Shown: one piece after another, positions 47,141 through 58,852 of the stretch | Numbering within the stretch: position 1 is the stretch's first letter | How the letters are laid out: every line of letters begins with the position of its first letter | NCBI RefSeq assembly: GCF_052857255.1 | Contig: NC_135505.1 | Span: 57,965,368-58,029,367 of the forward strand | Direction of reading: 5' to 3' | Length of the DNA stretch: 64,000 nucleotides | DNA from: Amblyomma americanum | Lineage: Eukaryota > Arthropoda > Arachnida > Ixodida > Ixodidae | Position numbers and translations under genes: made by a program | The notes under the pieces: generated by a model | Seen by the model: only the letters and a program-made list of their open reading frames with translations | Told to the model about the DNA's origin: nothing | Database searches by the model: none

Positions 47141-47488
47141 CTAATACACTTAATGTTAGCGCATGTTGACCTTGACCTCAAAATAATTAGGTGGATAGAA
47201 TGATTTCTTTGTCATGGCTTTCTATGTATCTTGCAACAATGATACTTCAACTTGCAGCGCGGCCAACTACTCTCGAGTGCCTGAAGGCTCGCTTTTGCAT
47301 CCCCCTGCTCCTCTTTAGAAGAGAGAGTTTATTGACTTGATGGGCAGAGAAGTTGGCCTGCAAAATATCTGGCCTGCTACTCTGCACTAGGGAACGGAAA
47401 GAGAAGAAAAAAAGGAGGTCACGACGGGAGGTGATGATGATGGGTGGAGGCAGATGACAAAATACGTAAACAGGCAGAGCTTCTAACA

Positions 47489-48591
47489 TCACCAACGCGA
47501 GGCAAGGTCCGTGTCGCTTAAAAAGCGTGAGAGCGATCGCGTTGCCTGTACCGTTTTTAAACAATGTAGCCAAGCGCCGAGGATCAAATCCTCCGAAAGG
47601 GGCCTTGTGTCCATAGACTTCAAAACAGGTGCAAGCATGAGTCTTTCACGTTTATATCCTAGACACAACCCTGAAACATGTTCTATAGTCTTTTGCACGC
47701 CACATGTGGTACAGTCGCGGGAGTCTGCTTGTCCTATTAAGTGCAAGTATTTGCGCGTGAAGGCGACGTTTAAACGTAATCTATCGATTATGCATGCAAT
47801 AGGGCGTGGTATTCCGCAAGTAACAGAAAAGGTCATCGACGGATCTAGCCGATTAAGCTGTATGTGTCGAGTGTCTGGCAGGGCACAGTACCTAGACGTC
47901 AAACTCCTCATTGATTACGAAAGGAGACAAATGGTGTCCAATCAAGAGAACGGCACAGCTGTACGCAGGCCACTGCTGAAGGCGCTCCTTGCTTCAGCGT
48001 CGGCGGTCTTATTTTCATCGAATCCACATTGTCCAGGGATTTACCGAAACACTATACGATGGCCATTTTCCTGAGCAAATGACAGGAGACTAATATCAAG
48101 AGCCAGAGCTTTGTAGGCGGTGTGGCGTAGGAAGCATCCCAAAATTTGTAGCGCAAGTTTACAGTCAGTGGAAATGCACCACTCCTGAGGCGGTTCTCCG
48201 CAGATGTGGCGAATCGCTTCCCGAAGGCCCTGCAAGCTCTGTAACGGTTGAAGTAAACTTGTGTCCTAAAATAAATCTGCGGGTAGTCTGCTCAGCGGGG
48301 ATTGCGAAAGCTGCTGTTGATGCCTTTGAGACGCAGATCCATCCGTGTATACGTGCACACAGTTTTGGTATTCTTGCCAGGTGTAGGAAAGAGCAAGTTG
48401 CTTTAGTCCGCTAACTGGCATCACAAATTTCTGGATTATGCCAGGGACATGCAGGCATACTGAAGGCTGAGCCATTACCCATGGTGGCTGCTAGGGATGA
48501 TGCGGCAGGGCATGGTCTGATGGCAATTCGGATCGATGGAAGCGCAGTGCACGTGGAAAACGGCTGTCCGGTCGCTCATCAAAAATCTCCG
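47489..48591 (-). pseudogene. RNase H and C-terminal domain of the minus family A copy
   Basis: Frame 48266-48475 has Val-Tyr-Thr-Asp-Gly-Ser-Ala. Frame 48041-48235 has Glu-Trp-Cys-Ile-Ser-Thr-Asp-Cys. Frame 47489-47911 has Cys-Thr-Thr-Cys-Gly-Val ... His-Val-Ser-Gly-Leu-Cys and ends Ser-Asp-Thr-Asp-Leu-Ala-Ser-Arg-Trp. Domain order is intact, with three frame breaks. Confidence 0.8.
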
Positions 48592-49616
48592 TCAGCGGGT
48601 GAGAGCGGTGCCATGTAAGCGCGCATAAATATATACGAAGTGGTTCGTGTTAAGGGTAGATCGATATTGGGCACGCACAAGATTCCTCAATCGTGCCTTT
48701 GTTCCAGGCACAACGTGGTAAATCGAGGCATATCTTGAGCGCCTGTGCTTGGACACTCTCGAATATCCGCATGCAGGAAATGCACTTGGCGGTGAGTACA
48801 GGAAGGCTGTAACCAATGTAGCCCATAAGAGAGTATCGTAAAGTCTTAGCAAGGAACGCTCCGTCGAGCCCCATTTAATGCCTGCTACGAAGCGAAGGGC
48901 ATGACAAAATTGAGTGAGTCTTTTCTTTAGTATATTTATATGCCTCGAACGTGACAGATCGCGGTCAATGATAATTCCCGGAAATTTGTGGTGGGAGACA
49001 TATGATATTTCCACCCTCTGAAGTGTTGCCGGGTAGCGACAGACAGACTTGCGCGTGAATGCGACCGCAGCCCATTTTTCAGCCGTTAAGTGCAAACCTT
49101 GCCGTCGTAGATACCTTGAAGTAGATGACACGACACGTTGTAATCTCGTGCGTATTTGTGGACGTGTGGCACCCGAAGCCCTGATGCAGATAAAATCAGC
49201 ATAGGCACTGATGTGAATGTGAGTGGGACGTTCACACACCGGTCCAATAAATGCCACGTTAAATTGGGTTGACTGAGAACTCCTCCCTGAGGAATTCCAC
49301 GACAAACCTGATGACGGGTGGTCTCTCCATCAGGCGTAGACATGCAAATAAACCGGCCGTTGAGGTAGCTCACAATCCACGAGTACATCCGGCCGCCAAC
49401 GCCTATATCGTCAAGGATATCAAGGATGGCGTCGTGAAGTACAATATCGTAGGCCCCTTTTATGTCCAAGAATACAGCAGCGACGAGTCGGCAACTACGT
49501 GTTTCATGCTCCACTGTTGATATGAGGTCGATTACGCTGTCAATCGAAGAAGGTCGCCGCCGGAACCCGGTAATTATGTCCGGATAGAGAGCATTCTGCT
49601 CTAAAAACCATTCGAG
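48592..49616 (-). pseudogene. RT catalytic region of the minus family A copy
   Basis: Frame 49086-49844 from 49616 down has Gly-Phe-Arg-Arg, Phe-Leu-Asp-Ile-Lys-Gly-Ala-Tyr-Asp and Arg-Gly-Ile-Pro-Gln-Gly-Gly. A frameshift leads to 48592-49305, with Ala-Tyr-Ala-Asp-Phe-Ile-Cys-Ile where Tyr-Ala-Asp-Asp is expected, then Gly-Ile-Ile-Ile-Asp-Arg-Asp-Leu. The second catalytic Asp is lost. Confidence 0.82.
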
Positions 49617-51265
49617 TTGAGTTGAGTGGTTGTAAGCCACCGGTGGGATTAGCCTTGCAGTTGCTGCCGGCAATTGCTCCACCGTAGCGACACTTAAATA
49701 GAAATCACAAAAACACTGTCCGTAAAAACCCAAATTGACACTCCTGAGGTCACCATGTGGAGGCCAAATCCGTGTCCTGCAGGTAAAGTAGAAGAAGGCG
49801 AGAAGCATCCCTTCTACTCGACTGGCTCCCGCGCGGGAAAACAATGTCCTGAAGAGAACTGTGAGGAACTCCTGCCTTCTTGAGGGATCCGAATAACACA
49901 GCCCGTTCCGCGTTGTACAAAGTACAGCACAAGAGGTAATGTTCTATGCCACCACACACACCACACGTTGAACACAATGGTGACAACGCTAGGCCAGTCT
50001 TATACATCCACGCCGGCGTACGAGCAGAATTCGTGCGAACGCGGTGCAGCAAAGTGGCTTGGTACCTTTTGAGACCCTTGGTCACACATGGCTGATGAGG
50101 AGAGCTCTACAAAGAACTGAAGAGGCACAGCACCACATCTCTGAACATTTGCTTGACTTCATGAGGGACTCCATGTACTTGAATCCCGGAGAGAGCTGTA
50201 TGGGCGAAGTTGTCTGCTATCTCGTTGCCTAAGACACCTATGTGCGAGGGCACCCATTGAAAGCGTATAGAGAAGCCTTTGCTATGTAGATTCTGCACCA
50301 AATGTAGGGATCTAAGACTCAAGGCGTCAGTGGGGAACCCGTACACTAACCTTTGAAGGGCAGATTTTGAATCCGTAATTATGACAGTAGGTTGAGGCGT
50401 ACAACACCGTAGCTTCTTTAGAGCTGCCTCAATGGCAACGCTTTCGGCCATTGTGGAGGACACGACTTTAGTAAAACGAACAGACCAATCGTACTTCAAA
50501 GACGGAATATGAAAAGCAGCTTCACTAGATCCTCTGACCTTGTCCACAGAGCCGTCTGTAAAAATTTGAAGATGACTGGCATATTCGGTCTCAAGATGTT
50601 CCAGTATGAGCGAACGCATTGCCGCTAAAGGAGAATTCCGCTTAGCGCGAACGTGGGGAATTGTCAAGGAACAATCGAGGCTCGGAAAGGACCAAGGTGG
50701 CTTCAACGTCTTAGGTCGATCTCGAAGGTCGAGACCCAGAGAACGAAGAGTATTTAAGGCCAAGTACGCCCGGGACTCAGATCTCTTTCGAACGTGCTGT
50801 AGAAGCGCTCTCCCGGCAACAGTCTCTCTGAGGCGGCCAATCTGCAGCAAAAGTCTTTGTGAAGCCGCTAGCTGGAGAGGTTTCGATTGAGACTCATACA
50901 GTACTGCATTGTTTGGAGCAGCCTGCGGAACGCCTAGAGCCCTCCTTAGTCCCATTCTGTGTAAAACCTCAAGGCGTTCCAGCTGCGATACCGAGGGGGA
51001 AATTAAGGGGAGCTGGTACATTATGCGGCTTGTCACCAGGGCATCGTGAAGCTTGATCATTGAAGCAGGATGGTTTCCCCATTGCTCACTAGCAACTCTA
51101 CGAAGCACATTGAGACGCGAAGATAGTGAAGTCACAATCGAGTCCACAGCTCGTCGCCACTGTAGACGTGAGTCAATAGTGACGCCCAGATAACGTATGT
51201 GGTTAACCTGACAAAGGCAAGACTGATCAAGGTCTATGCTCAGCCGCGCATACCGTCGTCCCCTG
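49617..51265 (-). mobile_element. 5'-truncated family B LINE nested in family A
   Basis: Starts inside RT and ends with CTCAACTCAACT on the minus strand, the family B 3' end. The family A RT sequence resumes on both sides with the loss of about one base and no target duplication. It helps to define family B because its ORF is intact where the 22519-33609 copy is broken. Confidence 0.9.
50107..51265 (-). CDS. RT thumb and RNase H of the nested family B fragment
   Basis: An open frame of ~385 residues. After Tyr-Leu-Gly-Val-Thr-Ile-Asp-Ser-Arg it covers the RT thumb. RNase H then has Phe-Thr-Asp-Gly-Ser-Val-Asp, Ala-Glu-Ser-Val-Ala-Ile-Glu, Thr-Asp-Ser-Lys, and Ser-His-Ile-Gly-Val-Leu-Gly-Asn-Glu-Ile-Ala-Asp-Asn, so all four catalytic residues are present. 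The Cys/His tail is in frame 49750-50085 (Cys-Ser-Thr-Cys ... His-Tyr-Leu-Leu-Cys-Cys). The fragment lacks endonuclease and RT catalytic motifs. Confidence 0.85.
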
Positions 51266-52095
51266 CGCGCCAGCACTATTCGCTTCACAAATTTACCGAC
51301 GCAGCTTGCTAGTTCAACTGGCCGGTATGAGGTAAGCTCAAAAGAAGGCTTTCCAGGCTTGAAAAGAGCAACCAGGCGGCTGATCTTACAGTGTTCTGGA
51401 ACGATTCCGGAAACTCATGTACCATAGCAGCAACTGAGCAGCGCATTTGGGCCTTCCAGGCCAAGGTGAAAGAGACACGCATATGAAATCCCGCCAGGAA
51501 CAGGTGTAGATGCACGCCCACACAAGTAAAGAGCAGTCTCTACTTCAGGCATCGTAAATAGCATGTCGTAGTGGTCGTCTGGTGAAGGTGGCACAAAGGC
51601 CTTCAAACTGTTTGATGCTACAGGAGTTGTGCCCACAACCATTTTGCAGAAATCTTCTGCTACCTCTGCATTATTACGGAGTTGGTAAATGGACATGGCA
51701 CGGAAAGGATACCGTTCTTGTGGGGGTAAACGCAAGCACCTGGCTACATGCCAAATACGCGACAGTGGTTTGCCAGGGTCCAGAGAGGAACAGAACTGCC
51801 TCCAACGTTGTCTCCGTTGTCTCGCGAGGTGGCGGTTTATTTGTCGTTGAGTTCGGCGACAAAAGGGGAGATCATGCGTGGATTTAGTTCTGTATTTTCT
51901 TTCGGCGCACCGACGGACTGTGCGTAGTCTTTCGTATTCCAAGTAAATAGTAGATCCTGGCGTAGGCGCACATATATACCGCGTGGTATCACCGAGAGAG
52001 GACGTAATCAGGCCTTCTATTTTGGACGGTGTTGTGAGGTCTGCACAGGAAGTCTCCACGGATGGTCGAAACGCAGGCCAGTCTGTATATCCCAC
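51266..52095 (-). pseudogene. RT N-terminal part of the minus family A copy
   Basis: Frame 51415-52095 covers the Arg/Gln-rich linker (Arg-Arg-Gln-Arg-Trp-Arg-Gln-Phe-Cys-Ser-Ser-Leu) and the start of RT, with Pro-Gly-Gly-Ile-Ser-Tyr in place of Pro-Gly-Leu-Asp-Gly-Ile-Ser-Tyr in the + copy. It continues to 51266, where family B sequence intervenes. Confidence 0.8.
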
Positions 52096-52807
52096 ACGAG
52101 ACGAAGTAGTAGTAATTGCTTACCACTTGAAGCATAAATACGTTGGAATGCTGTCGCTCCCATATTTCCACGTCACTGCAACATCCGACGTAAGACTGGA
52201 GACTTGCTGAAACAAACGCTAGATCTAAGCAGCTGCTGTACGACGTGCCACACAGAAATGTAGGTGAACCGTCGTTGATATTGACGAAATTCTGAGAATG
52301 CAAAAAGTCAAACAGGTTCCTGCCTCGGTTATTCATAACATCACTGCCCCACTGAGGGTGATGAGCATTAAAATCGCCCGCTATTATATGAGGAGCTGGT
52401 CAACTCTAGATAGCTGAATATAGGCACGTAGTATCAAACGCATCTCTAGGTGGAATGTAGGCACCGATTATCGAAAAGATCCGTCCTTTTAGCGTGACTG
52501 TCAAACAGATGTAATGACTTGTGTTGTGTGGCTGGAGGACTCGGATGTCGTGCGCAATGTCTTGACGTATGCAAACTATCACGTTGCTTGCTTCGTCTTC
52601 TTCGCGAGACCACAGCAGCACGTACCTAGAAAGGCGGAAAGGAGACGGCATGCTGCGCTCACATATAAGAAGCACAGGGAAACGGTACTTATAAACACGT
52701 TGCCGGAAGTCACTCAGTCGACCGCGTAAGCCTCGGGCATTCCATTGCACCACTACACTGCGGCGCACATGTAATGTCACAGAGGAGATGGGTTTTGGTT
52801 GTGCCAT
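51989..52807 (-). pseudogene. APE endonuclease of the minus family A copy
   Basis: Starts Met-Ala-Gln-Pro-Lys-Pro like ORF2 of the + copy, with Gln-Trp-Asn-Ala-Arg-Gly-Leu and Cys-Ile-Arg-Gln-Asp-Ile. A stop near 52406 is followed by frame 51989-52336 with Asn-Asp-Gly-Ser-Pro-Thr-Phe-Leu. The Gly-Asp-Phe-Asn block is readable near 52365-52385 only after a frame change. Confidence 0.8.
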
Positions 52808-52813
52808 AGTGAA

Positions 52814-54239
52814 TTATTGCAATGCCACCAAGAGCAGCTCAAGTGCATCCAAAAAGTGCACAACAATCTTTGTTGTTGGCGTGCTAACGCCTGAAAGGAG
52901 CACGCGCATTGAACACCTTAGCTTTTTTAACATTATGCTCACATGCCGACCTTCAGGCTTGCCAGCAGACAGCTGGAGTGGCAACCAGTCTTGGTCTTGC
53001 CGTGGCGGTCTCCTTGGATAGCAGAGCAGGCCATTTAGCATCAGAGGAAGTTGATAAATCAAATGCATCAGACTGAGCCCCTGCGGTAACATGGCCCACT
53101 GCCGCAGGCGTCTTGTTATCGTTTTTAGGCTCATGCCGCAGTGCCGGACTGAGCTGATTCTTCCTGCGACTTTGGTGCAGCTGCACTAGTATTGTGTGGT
53201 TCCGGACGACGCCGCCGGGAACGATGTTTGCGGCGACGAATACACGCCGCCGCTTCATGGTGGGTCGAATTGTCCTTCACCATCTTTTTTCAGGATGAGT
53301 CTTTCGTTTTTCATTTTAGAGCAGTCCTTAGCTGTGGCTTCATGGGCACCCGAGCAGTTGGCGCACGTTCTAATCTCCGTCGTGCAGGTGTCATGCTCGT
53401 GAATCCCACCGCATCGACGGCAGGATACCTGATTTTTGCAAACAGCACTCACATGACCTATCTTGTTGCACTTGTTGCATGGAACACGCCTTGGAGCATA
53501 CAGGCGGACAGGATGCCTCAGACACCCCACCTGGACGTGGGATGGGAGAGCGTCAGTTTCAAAAACTAAATTGACACACCTGGAGCGGCCGAAACGATGT
53601 ATGTCAACTATCGGGGCCGTAGATTTAATCAGCGTCCGGAAGGTCCTTGTCATCTATCTCCGGGTCAACATCAGTGATAACTACAGTGGTAGTCCGCTTC
53701 CCGTGAGCAACGTAGGAGTGGACCGCCATGCCACCGAGGACAGTAGTTTCTTTCAAATCGTCTAGTGATGCCTGAGATTTAACATCTACTGTCAGGACAT
53801 TCTTCCATGCATTAATTTTGACTTCACAGACTTGTCCATGAACCACCAGGTCGAAAAACTGGGTTAGCCGCTGCCTGGTATTGCTGTTCAGATTAGCCGT
53901 CTCCGTTGTAGGAACGAAGGTTACTGAGAAAACTCCTGGCTTGTCAGCAGTCCTCGTAGGCAACTCACCCGCTGTTTATGTCCGGCGCAACTTCCGTTTC
54001 AGGCGGCGCGACTCAACAAGCGCGAAGCTGCTGCGGTCAGATTTCATCTCTGTCACCGTAGATTCATCACACGAATCTGGAAGCACCACATGAGCGACGT
54101 CCACGGCACTGGAGCCGCAGTCTTTTCGACGGCGACGACGGGAGGACGCAAGGGATGTGCGCCCGCCATCCCGAAGGATGACGAGGACACGGTTCACGCA
54201 CAAAAGGAAAAAAACTGCAGTAGAGCGGAAGAGCTGCAA
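52814..54239 (-). pseudogene. ORF1 (gag-like) of the minus family A copy
   Basis: Frames 53976-54239, 53625-53963, 53255-53653, 52953-53258 and 52814-53134 succeed one another and cover the whole protein: acidic N-terminus, RNA-binding region, three zinc knuckles (Cys-Asn-Lys-Cys-Asn-Lys-Ile-Gly-His, Cys-Arg-Arg-Cys-Gly-Gly-Ile-His, Cys-Ala-Asn-Cys-Ser-Gly-Ala-His) and the C-terminal helix ending Val-Ala-Leu-Gln. All three knuckles keep their cysteines here, unlike the + copy. Broken by at least three frameshifts. Confidence 0.82.
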
Positions 54240-54389
54240 ACAAGGGACGTTCTTCTTCTTCCACTTCTTTCTGTGTCAGGACGTTCTTCTTCTTCCACTT
54301 CTTTCTGTGTCAGGAAGAAGTGGATGAAGAAGAACGTCCTTTGTTTGCAGCTCTTCCACTTTACTGCAGTTTTTGCTTTTGTGCACGAG
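54195..54389. repeat. Head-to-head palindrome at the family A 5' end, with 34-bp tandem duplication
   Basis: The 5' leader of the minus copy (54195-54271) is repeated inverted at 54313-54389. Between and inside the arms a 34-bp unit beginning ACGTTCTTCTTCTTCCACTT occurs twice in tandem (54247-54280, 54281-54314). Arms are ~75 bp with a few differences. Confidence 0.85.
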
Positions 54390-57300
54390 AACTTGATAAA
54401 GATTTCAGACTCATTCAAACACTTTACCTGTAATTTCTGTATATTTGGCGATGATGGTTACTGCGCTCCTAGAGATTACTAGTGACCCGGACGTCAACGC
54501 GTATTAAACTGCTCTTAACCATGTTATTGATACGTGCAGTGAATGGCTTATGTCACCTAATAGCTATAAATATTAAGGATTGCGCGTACTTCGTAATGAG
54601 TCGCGTCCAGCTGTCTACCTTCTTAGTTACACAATTCTTGAGTCAGTAACATCTTACAGATACCTTCGGCGTAAATATCACGTGAGACCTAACATCGTCT
54701 CTTTATATTAGTCATATCATATCTAACTAATCGACTGCTCAGATATCTTCGACATAATATTTGTTCTGGTCCCGAATCACTAATATTCCTTCTTTACAAA
54801 ACATTATGCCGCACGAAACTTGAGTACGCCTCCTTTGTATTACTCTCCAATTATTCCACTCGGTTCATTCTTCTTAAACACAATCGGTCTGCCAGTGCTT
54901 CTACCACGAAACAAGCAATAAAAAATGTACTTCCGGAACACCCACCAGTGCGATGCACTTATCTCGAATACGCCCTATTCTTCTGTCCACGTTGACGACA
55001 CAGTTGAAATTATTTCCTGCATCACTGACTCCTGTCCCCAAAGTTTTATTTTGCGCATTTCATATCATTAGCACCACCTTCCCGGAATTACCGCTGTCAT
55101 GTAAGACCAACAAATTTTTAAAAATGAACTACATGAAGAATGCATAATTAAGAGCCTAACTACTTGCATTTTTATTTTGTTGCTTTTCTTGCTTTTGTTT
55201 ATTGTGTTATCCATTAAGTTGTTCTCTTCTCTAATATCAAGTGGCGTTCAAAATAATAAGAAATCAAAGGAAAAAGTGACGTTCAAATAAACCACTTCTG
55301 GAGCAACGAGTGCCGCTTCCATGATCAAGCGGCCGGCTTAAAGGTTGAAGATCTGCATCGTTACAGCAAAGACATCAATGCTGCATCGTACCCTAACGCT
55401 CCATGTAGGCTGAAGCTAAAAGCCACAACCGTTTGGCAACACATGCACAAGCGTTTCGGGTGTTTGAAACAGGGTGACTGCTCTGGAAACGCTGGCCGCA
55501 AACGCGCTACACTGGCAGCTACCCTAAAGTTCGTTGCAACATATATCTCACACTATGAACGAAAAAACAATTCCTGGGCACTCATACGTGTAGCGGCATT
55601 GGAAGCAAGTGCAAAATCTGCAAAACTACATTGTGGACGAGCTAGCGTTGACCTTTCGAATTATCACGTGCGGAAACACCACAGGCCAATTCATCCTCGT
55701 CTGGTGTGGTCAGCATTGTTTTGTCCGAATTGATTTTTCGTCCGATGAGCTGTCGAATGTGAACGGCAAACGTAGAATCATATTTTTCAAAAGCGAGAAT
55801 TCCTCGTACAAACAGACTTGATGTTTATAACAATACGCTAGGTTTAAGGCGACTCGCATGCATCTGTTTGCGAACTAAGGGTACCTTGATTTGATATGCG
55901 TTGACATATCTGAAGGCCCATTTGTAAGCGCATTACATTTGCTGTTTCTTTAGCATAAGAGGTATGCACGGTCTCATAAATCGTGTCGGGATTCATTTTA
56001 AAGTGAGATTAAGCCACAAGTTCTTCATTTTAGTGCCGGAGAGCAAGGAATTCTTGTTTTTTGTCAATAGGAAGCAGTAAAACTGAGCATCCAAAGGGTT
56101 CAGGCCTGCAGCTCAGACAACGCATCCAACAAGCGGTTGCTCCCTGACATTAAGCAATAGCATTAGGGAGAATGTTGTGACTAGAGGGGAGACACAATAT
56201 TGGTATGCTGGATAAGAAAATATATCCAAGGAATATCTTTGCCGATCTATCAATCACAATGTAAACAGACTCCAAGGCTATAGCTTGCCCGAGGAACTTC
56301 TATACCAAAGATGTGTTGAAAGTTGCAACTTGACTTATGTGAACAATCTCTAAGCGACAAAGGAGTAGGCACCGTAACGACGGGGAGCCTTGCGTAGTAA
56401 TGCTGTTCATCTCAATTGTTTTTCTCGACGCGGAGCCGGTGTCTAGAATTCATTGTAGTTTGAAAAACCTTTTCTTGATCAATGGCATTCAAACTGGGCA
56501 AGGCATATGTGCTTTCATGGCTCATCACTCAAAACTTGTTTTCAACGAAAAGGTCACAAATATGCATACTGTTCGGTACACTTTGCAGAACGAAACACAA
56601 TTGGAATTCATGAACACCTTCTACATGAAATCGGATATCGGGAGTGGCACTTGCAGGAGCCCTAATGGTGGTACCGATGAAAACGCCTAATATGCGCGCA
56701 TCCTCGCATTGTGCATATTGTGGAGGTGCAGTGACTATAGATTTGCGAAGTTTTAAAGTTCCTGAATTTGAAGAAGGAATGGAGCAACCTTTTAAGGAGA
56801 AAGATCATAAACCGGTTAGTGGTAATGGGGGAGCAGAAGAATTCAGCGCATCACTCCAGAACTCACAGTACCTTAAAACCAAGGCTTACGAATTGCGTTG
56901 AAGAGAAAAATATCATAAGTACGCAAGATCAGTACAGAGTAGGGTAGGTAGACACTGGCTATATAGGGAAAGACCGAAATTTGAAATAACAGAGCCGAAT
57001 CAGCACGCAAACTGTCGAGCTATCAAACTAGGATAAAGATCCCATTGGAATGGACAAAGCATGGAAGCCTATAAAACGATAAATTAAATGGGCCGAGCAG
57101 AATTTTGAAGATTATCAAAAAGCTTTTTCTAATAGGAATAAAAAGTAGACTATCTAGTGATTTGAGGCTGATTTCAGAAAACGACGCTACCTGAAAGTTG
57201 TCATGGCCAGAATAGGAGTGGCAAAAAATTTCACCTACGCCCCCAAAGAGAAGGAATGCAATGACACTACCAATAGTGGTAAGGGAAGTTGCGAAGGATT

Positions 57301-57468
57301 TCTACTTAGTGCTTTAACGTAGCCAAGTTTTGAGGACAATAATGTCCTCAGTATTTCTGTGCACTACTTATACTTGACGTAGAGGAAGAAAAAGAAGTGG
57401 TGGTGCCGAACGTTCTTTGTTTGAGCTCTTCCACTTTTCTGCAGTTTTTTTGCTTTTGTGCGTGAACT

Positions 57469-58846
57469 GTGTCCTCGTCATCCTTCGGGATGGCGGGAGT
57501 ACAACCCCTGCGTCCACCCGTGGTCGCCGTTGACAAGACTGCGGCTCTACCAGGTGGCAACTGTAGTGCTGATGTGGCGCTTCCAGATTCGTCTGATGAA
57601 ACAACGGTGACAGCGATGGATTGTGACAGCAGCAGCTTCACGCTTGTTGAGTCGCGCCGCCTGAAAAGGAAGTTGTGCCGGACATCGACAGCGGGTGAGT
57701 CGCCTACGAGGAATGTTGACCAGCCAGGTGTCTTCTCAGTGGCCTTCGTTCCTACAACGCAGACGGCTAATCTGAACACCATTAACAGACAGCGGCTGAC
57801 CCAGTTTTTCGACCGGGTTGTTCCGGGACAAGTCTGTGAAGTCAGAATTAATGCATGGAAGAATGCCCTGACAGTTGATGTTACATCTCAGGCATCAGTA
57901 GACAAGCTGAAAGAAATTAGCGTCCTCGGTGGCTTGGCGGTCCGCTCCTACGTTGCTTGCGGGAAGCAGACAACCACTGGAGTTATCACTGATGTTGACC
58001 CAGAGATAGCTGACAAGGACCTCTGGTCGCTGTTTAAATCTACGGCCCGGATTGTTGACATTCATCGTTTCGGGCGCTCCAAGTGTGTCAAACTAGTTTT
58101 TGAAACTGACCCTCTGCCATCCCACGTCAAGGTGGGCTATGTGAGGCATCCTTTCCGCCTGTATGTTCCCAAACCTGTTCAGTGCCACAAGTGCAACAAG
58201 ATAGGTCATGTGAGTGCTGTTTGCACGAATGAGGTATCCTGCCGTCGATGCGGCGGGATGCACCAGCATGACACCTGCACGACGGAGACTGTAAAGGGCG
58301 CCAACTGCTCGGGTGCCCATGAAGCCACAGCTAAGGATTGCCCTAAGCTGCAAAACGAAAGACTCATCCTGAAAAAGATGGTGAAGGACAATTCAACCCA
58401 CCATGAAGCGGCGGCGTGTATTCGTCGCCGCAAACATCGTTCCCGGCGGCGTCGTCCGTTTCCACACAATTCTAGTCCACCTGCACCACAGCCGCAGGAA
58501 GTATCAGCTCAGCCGGCACAGCAGCATGAGCCTAACAACGATAACAAGACGTCTGCGGCCGTGTCCCATGTTACCGCAGTAGCTCAGTCTAATGAGTTTG
58601 TGTTACCTTCTTCCTCTGATGCTGAATGGCCTGCTCTGCCATCCAGGAGATCGCCATGGCAAGACCAAGACCGGTTGCCACTCCAGCTGACACTCTTGGC
58701 AAGCCCGAAGGTCAGGATGTGAGCGTAATGTTAAAAAAGCTTGTGTGTTCAATGCGCGTGCTGCTTTCAGTCATTTACACGCCAACAGCAAAGATTGTTG
58801 TGCAGTTTTTGGATGCATTGAGCCGCTCTTGGCGGCGTTGCAGTAA
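57469..58846 (+). pseudogene. ORF1 (gag-like zinc-knuckle protein) of family A, one frameshift near the end
   Basis: A 417-codon frame (57469-58722). The N-terminus is acidic, with a basic Arg-Leu-Lys-Arg-Lys block (~65). Residues ~95-230 form two RNA-binding-like units. The first knuckle starts at residue 239 (Cys-His-Lys-Cys-Asn-Lys-Ile-Gly-His-x4-Cys), then Cys-Arg-Arg-Cys-Gly-Gly-Met-His-x4-Cys. The third begins with Gly (residue ~277) instead of Cys. An Arg-rich segment and a Pro/Gln-rich tail follow. Against the minus copy, a 2-bp insertion near 58690-58700 removes the last ~50 residues; the original stop is TAA at 58844-58846, 6 bp before the ORF2 ATG. The role is packaging of element RNA. 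Alternative starts between 57425 and 57469 cannot be excluded. Confidence 0.88.
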
Positions 58847-58852
58847 TTCATT

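Larger units (their letters stand above)
47318..54389 (-). mobile_element. Family A I-group LINE (minus copy) with nested family B fragment
   Basis: Minus-strand homologue of the full element at 57383-62710 along its whole length: 5' leader and ORF1 (52814-54239), endonuclease (51989-52807), RT (51266-52095, then 48592-49616), RNase H and tail (47489-48591), and a 3' end with CTCTCT (47318). A family B piece occupies 49617-51265. It sits in family F; no target duplication is evident. There are many frameshifts, and the YADD motif is changed, so it is older than the + copy. Confidence 0.88.
44860..55210 (+). mobile_element. Old CR1-like LINE (family F) split by two later LINEs
   Basis: Three plus-strand pieces are collinear: 44860-45393 (RT start, with Asp-Asp-Trp-Arg-x-Gly-Lys-Val), 47152-47317 (palm, with Val-Pro-Glu-Gly-Ser near 47278-47292) and 54390-55210 (Phe-Gly-Asp-Asp at about 54446-54457, thumb, 3' end). 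When family C and one target duplication are ignored, the palm helix reads across 45393/47152 in the same frame (Ala-Lys-Ile-Leu-Asp-Asn before, Leu-Ala-His-Val-Asp after). Many stops; old. The 3' end is also present at 17331-17720. Confidence 0.72.
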
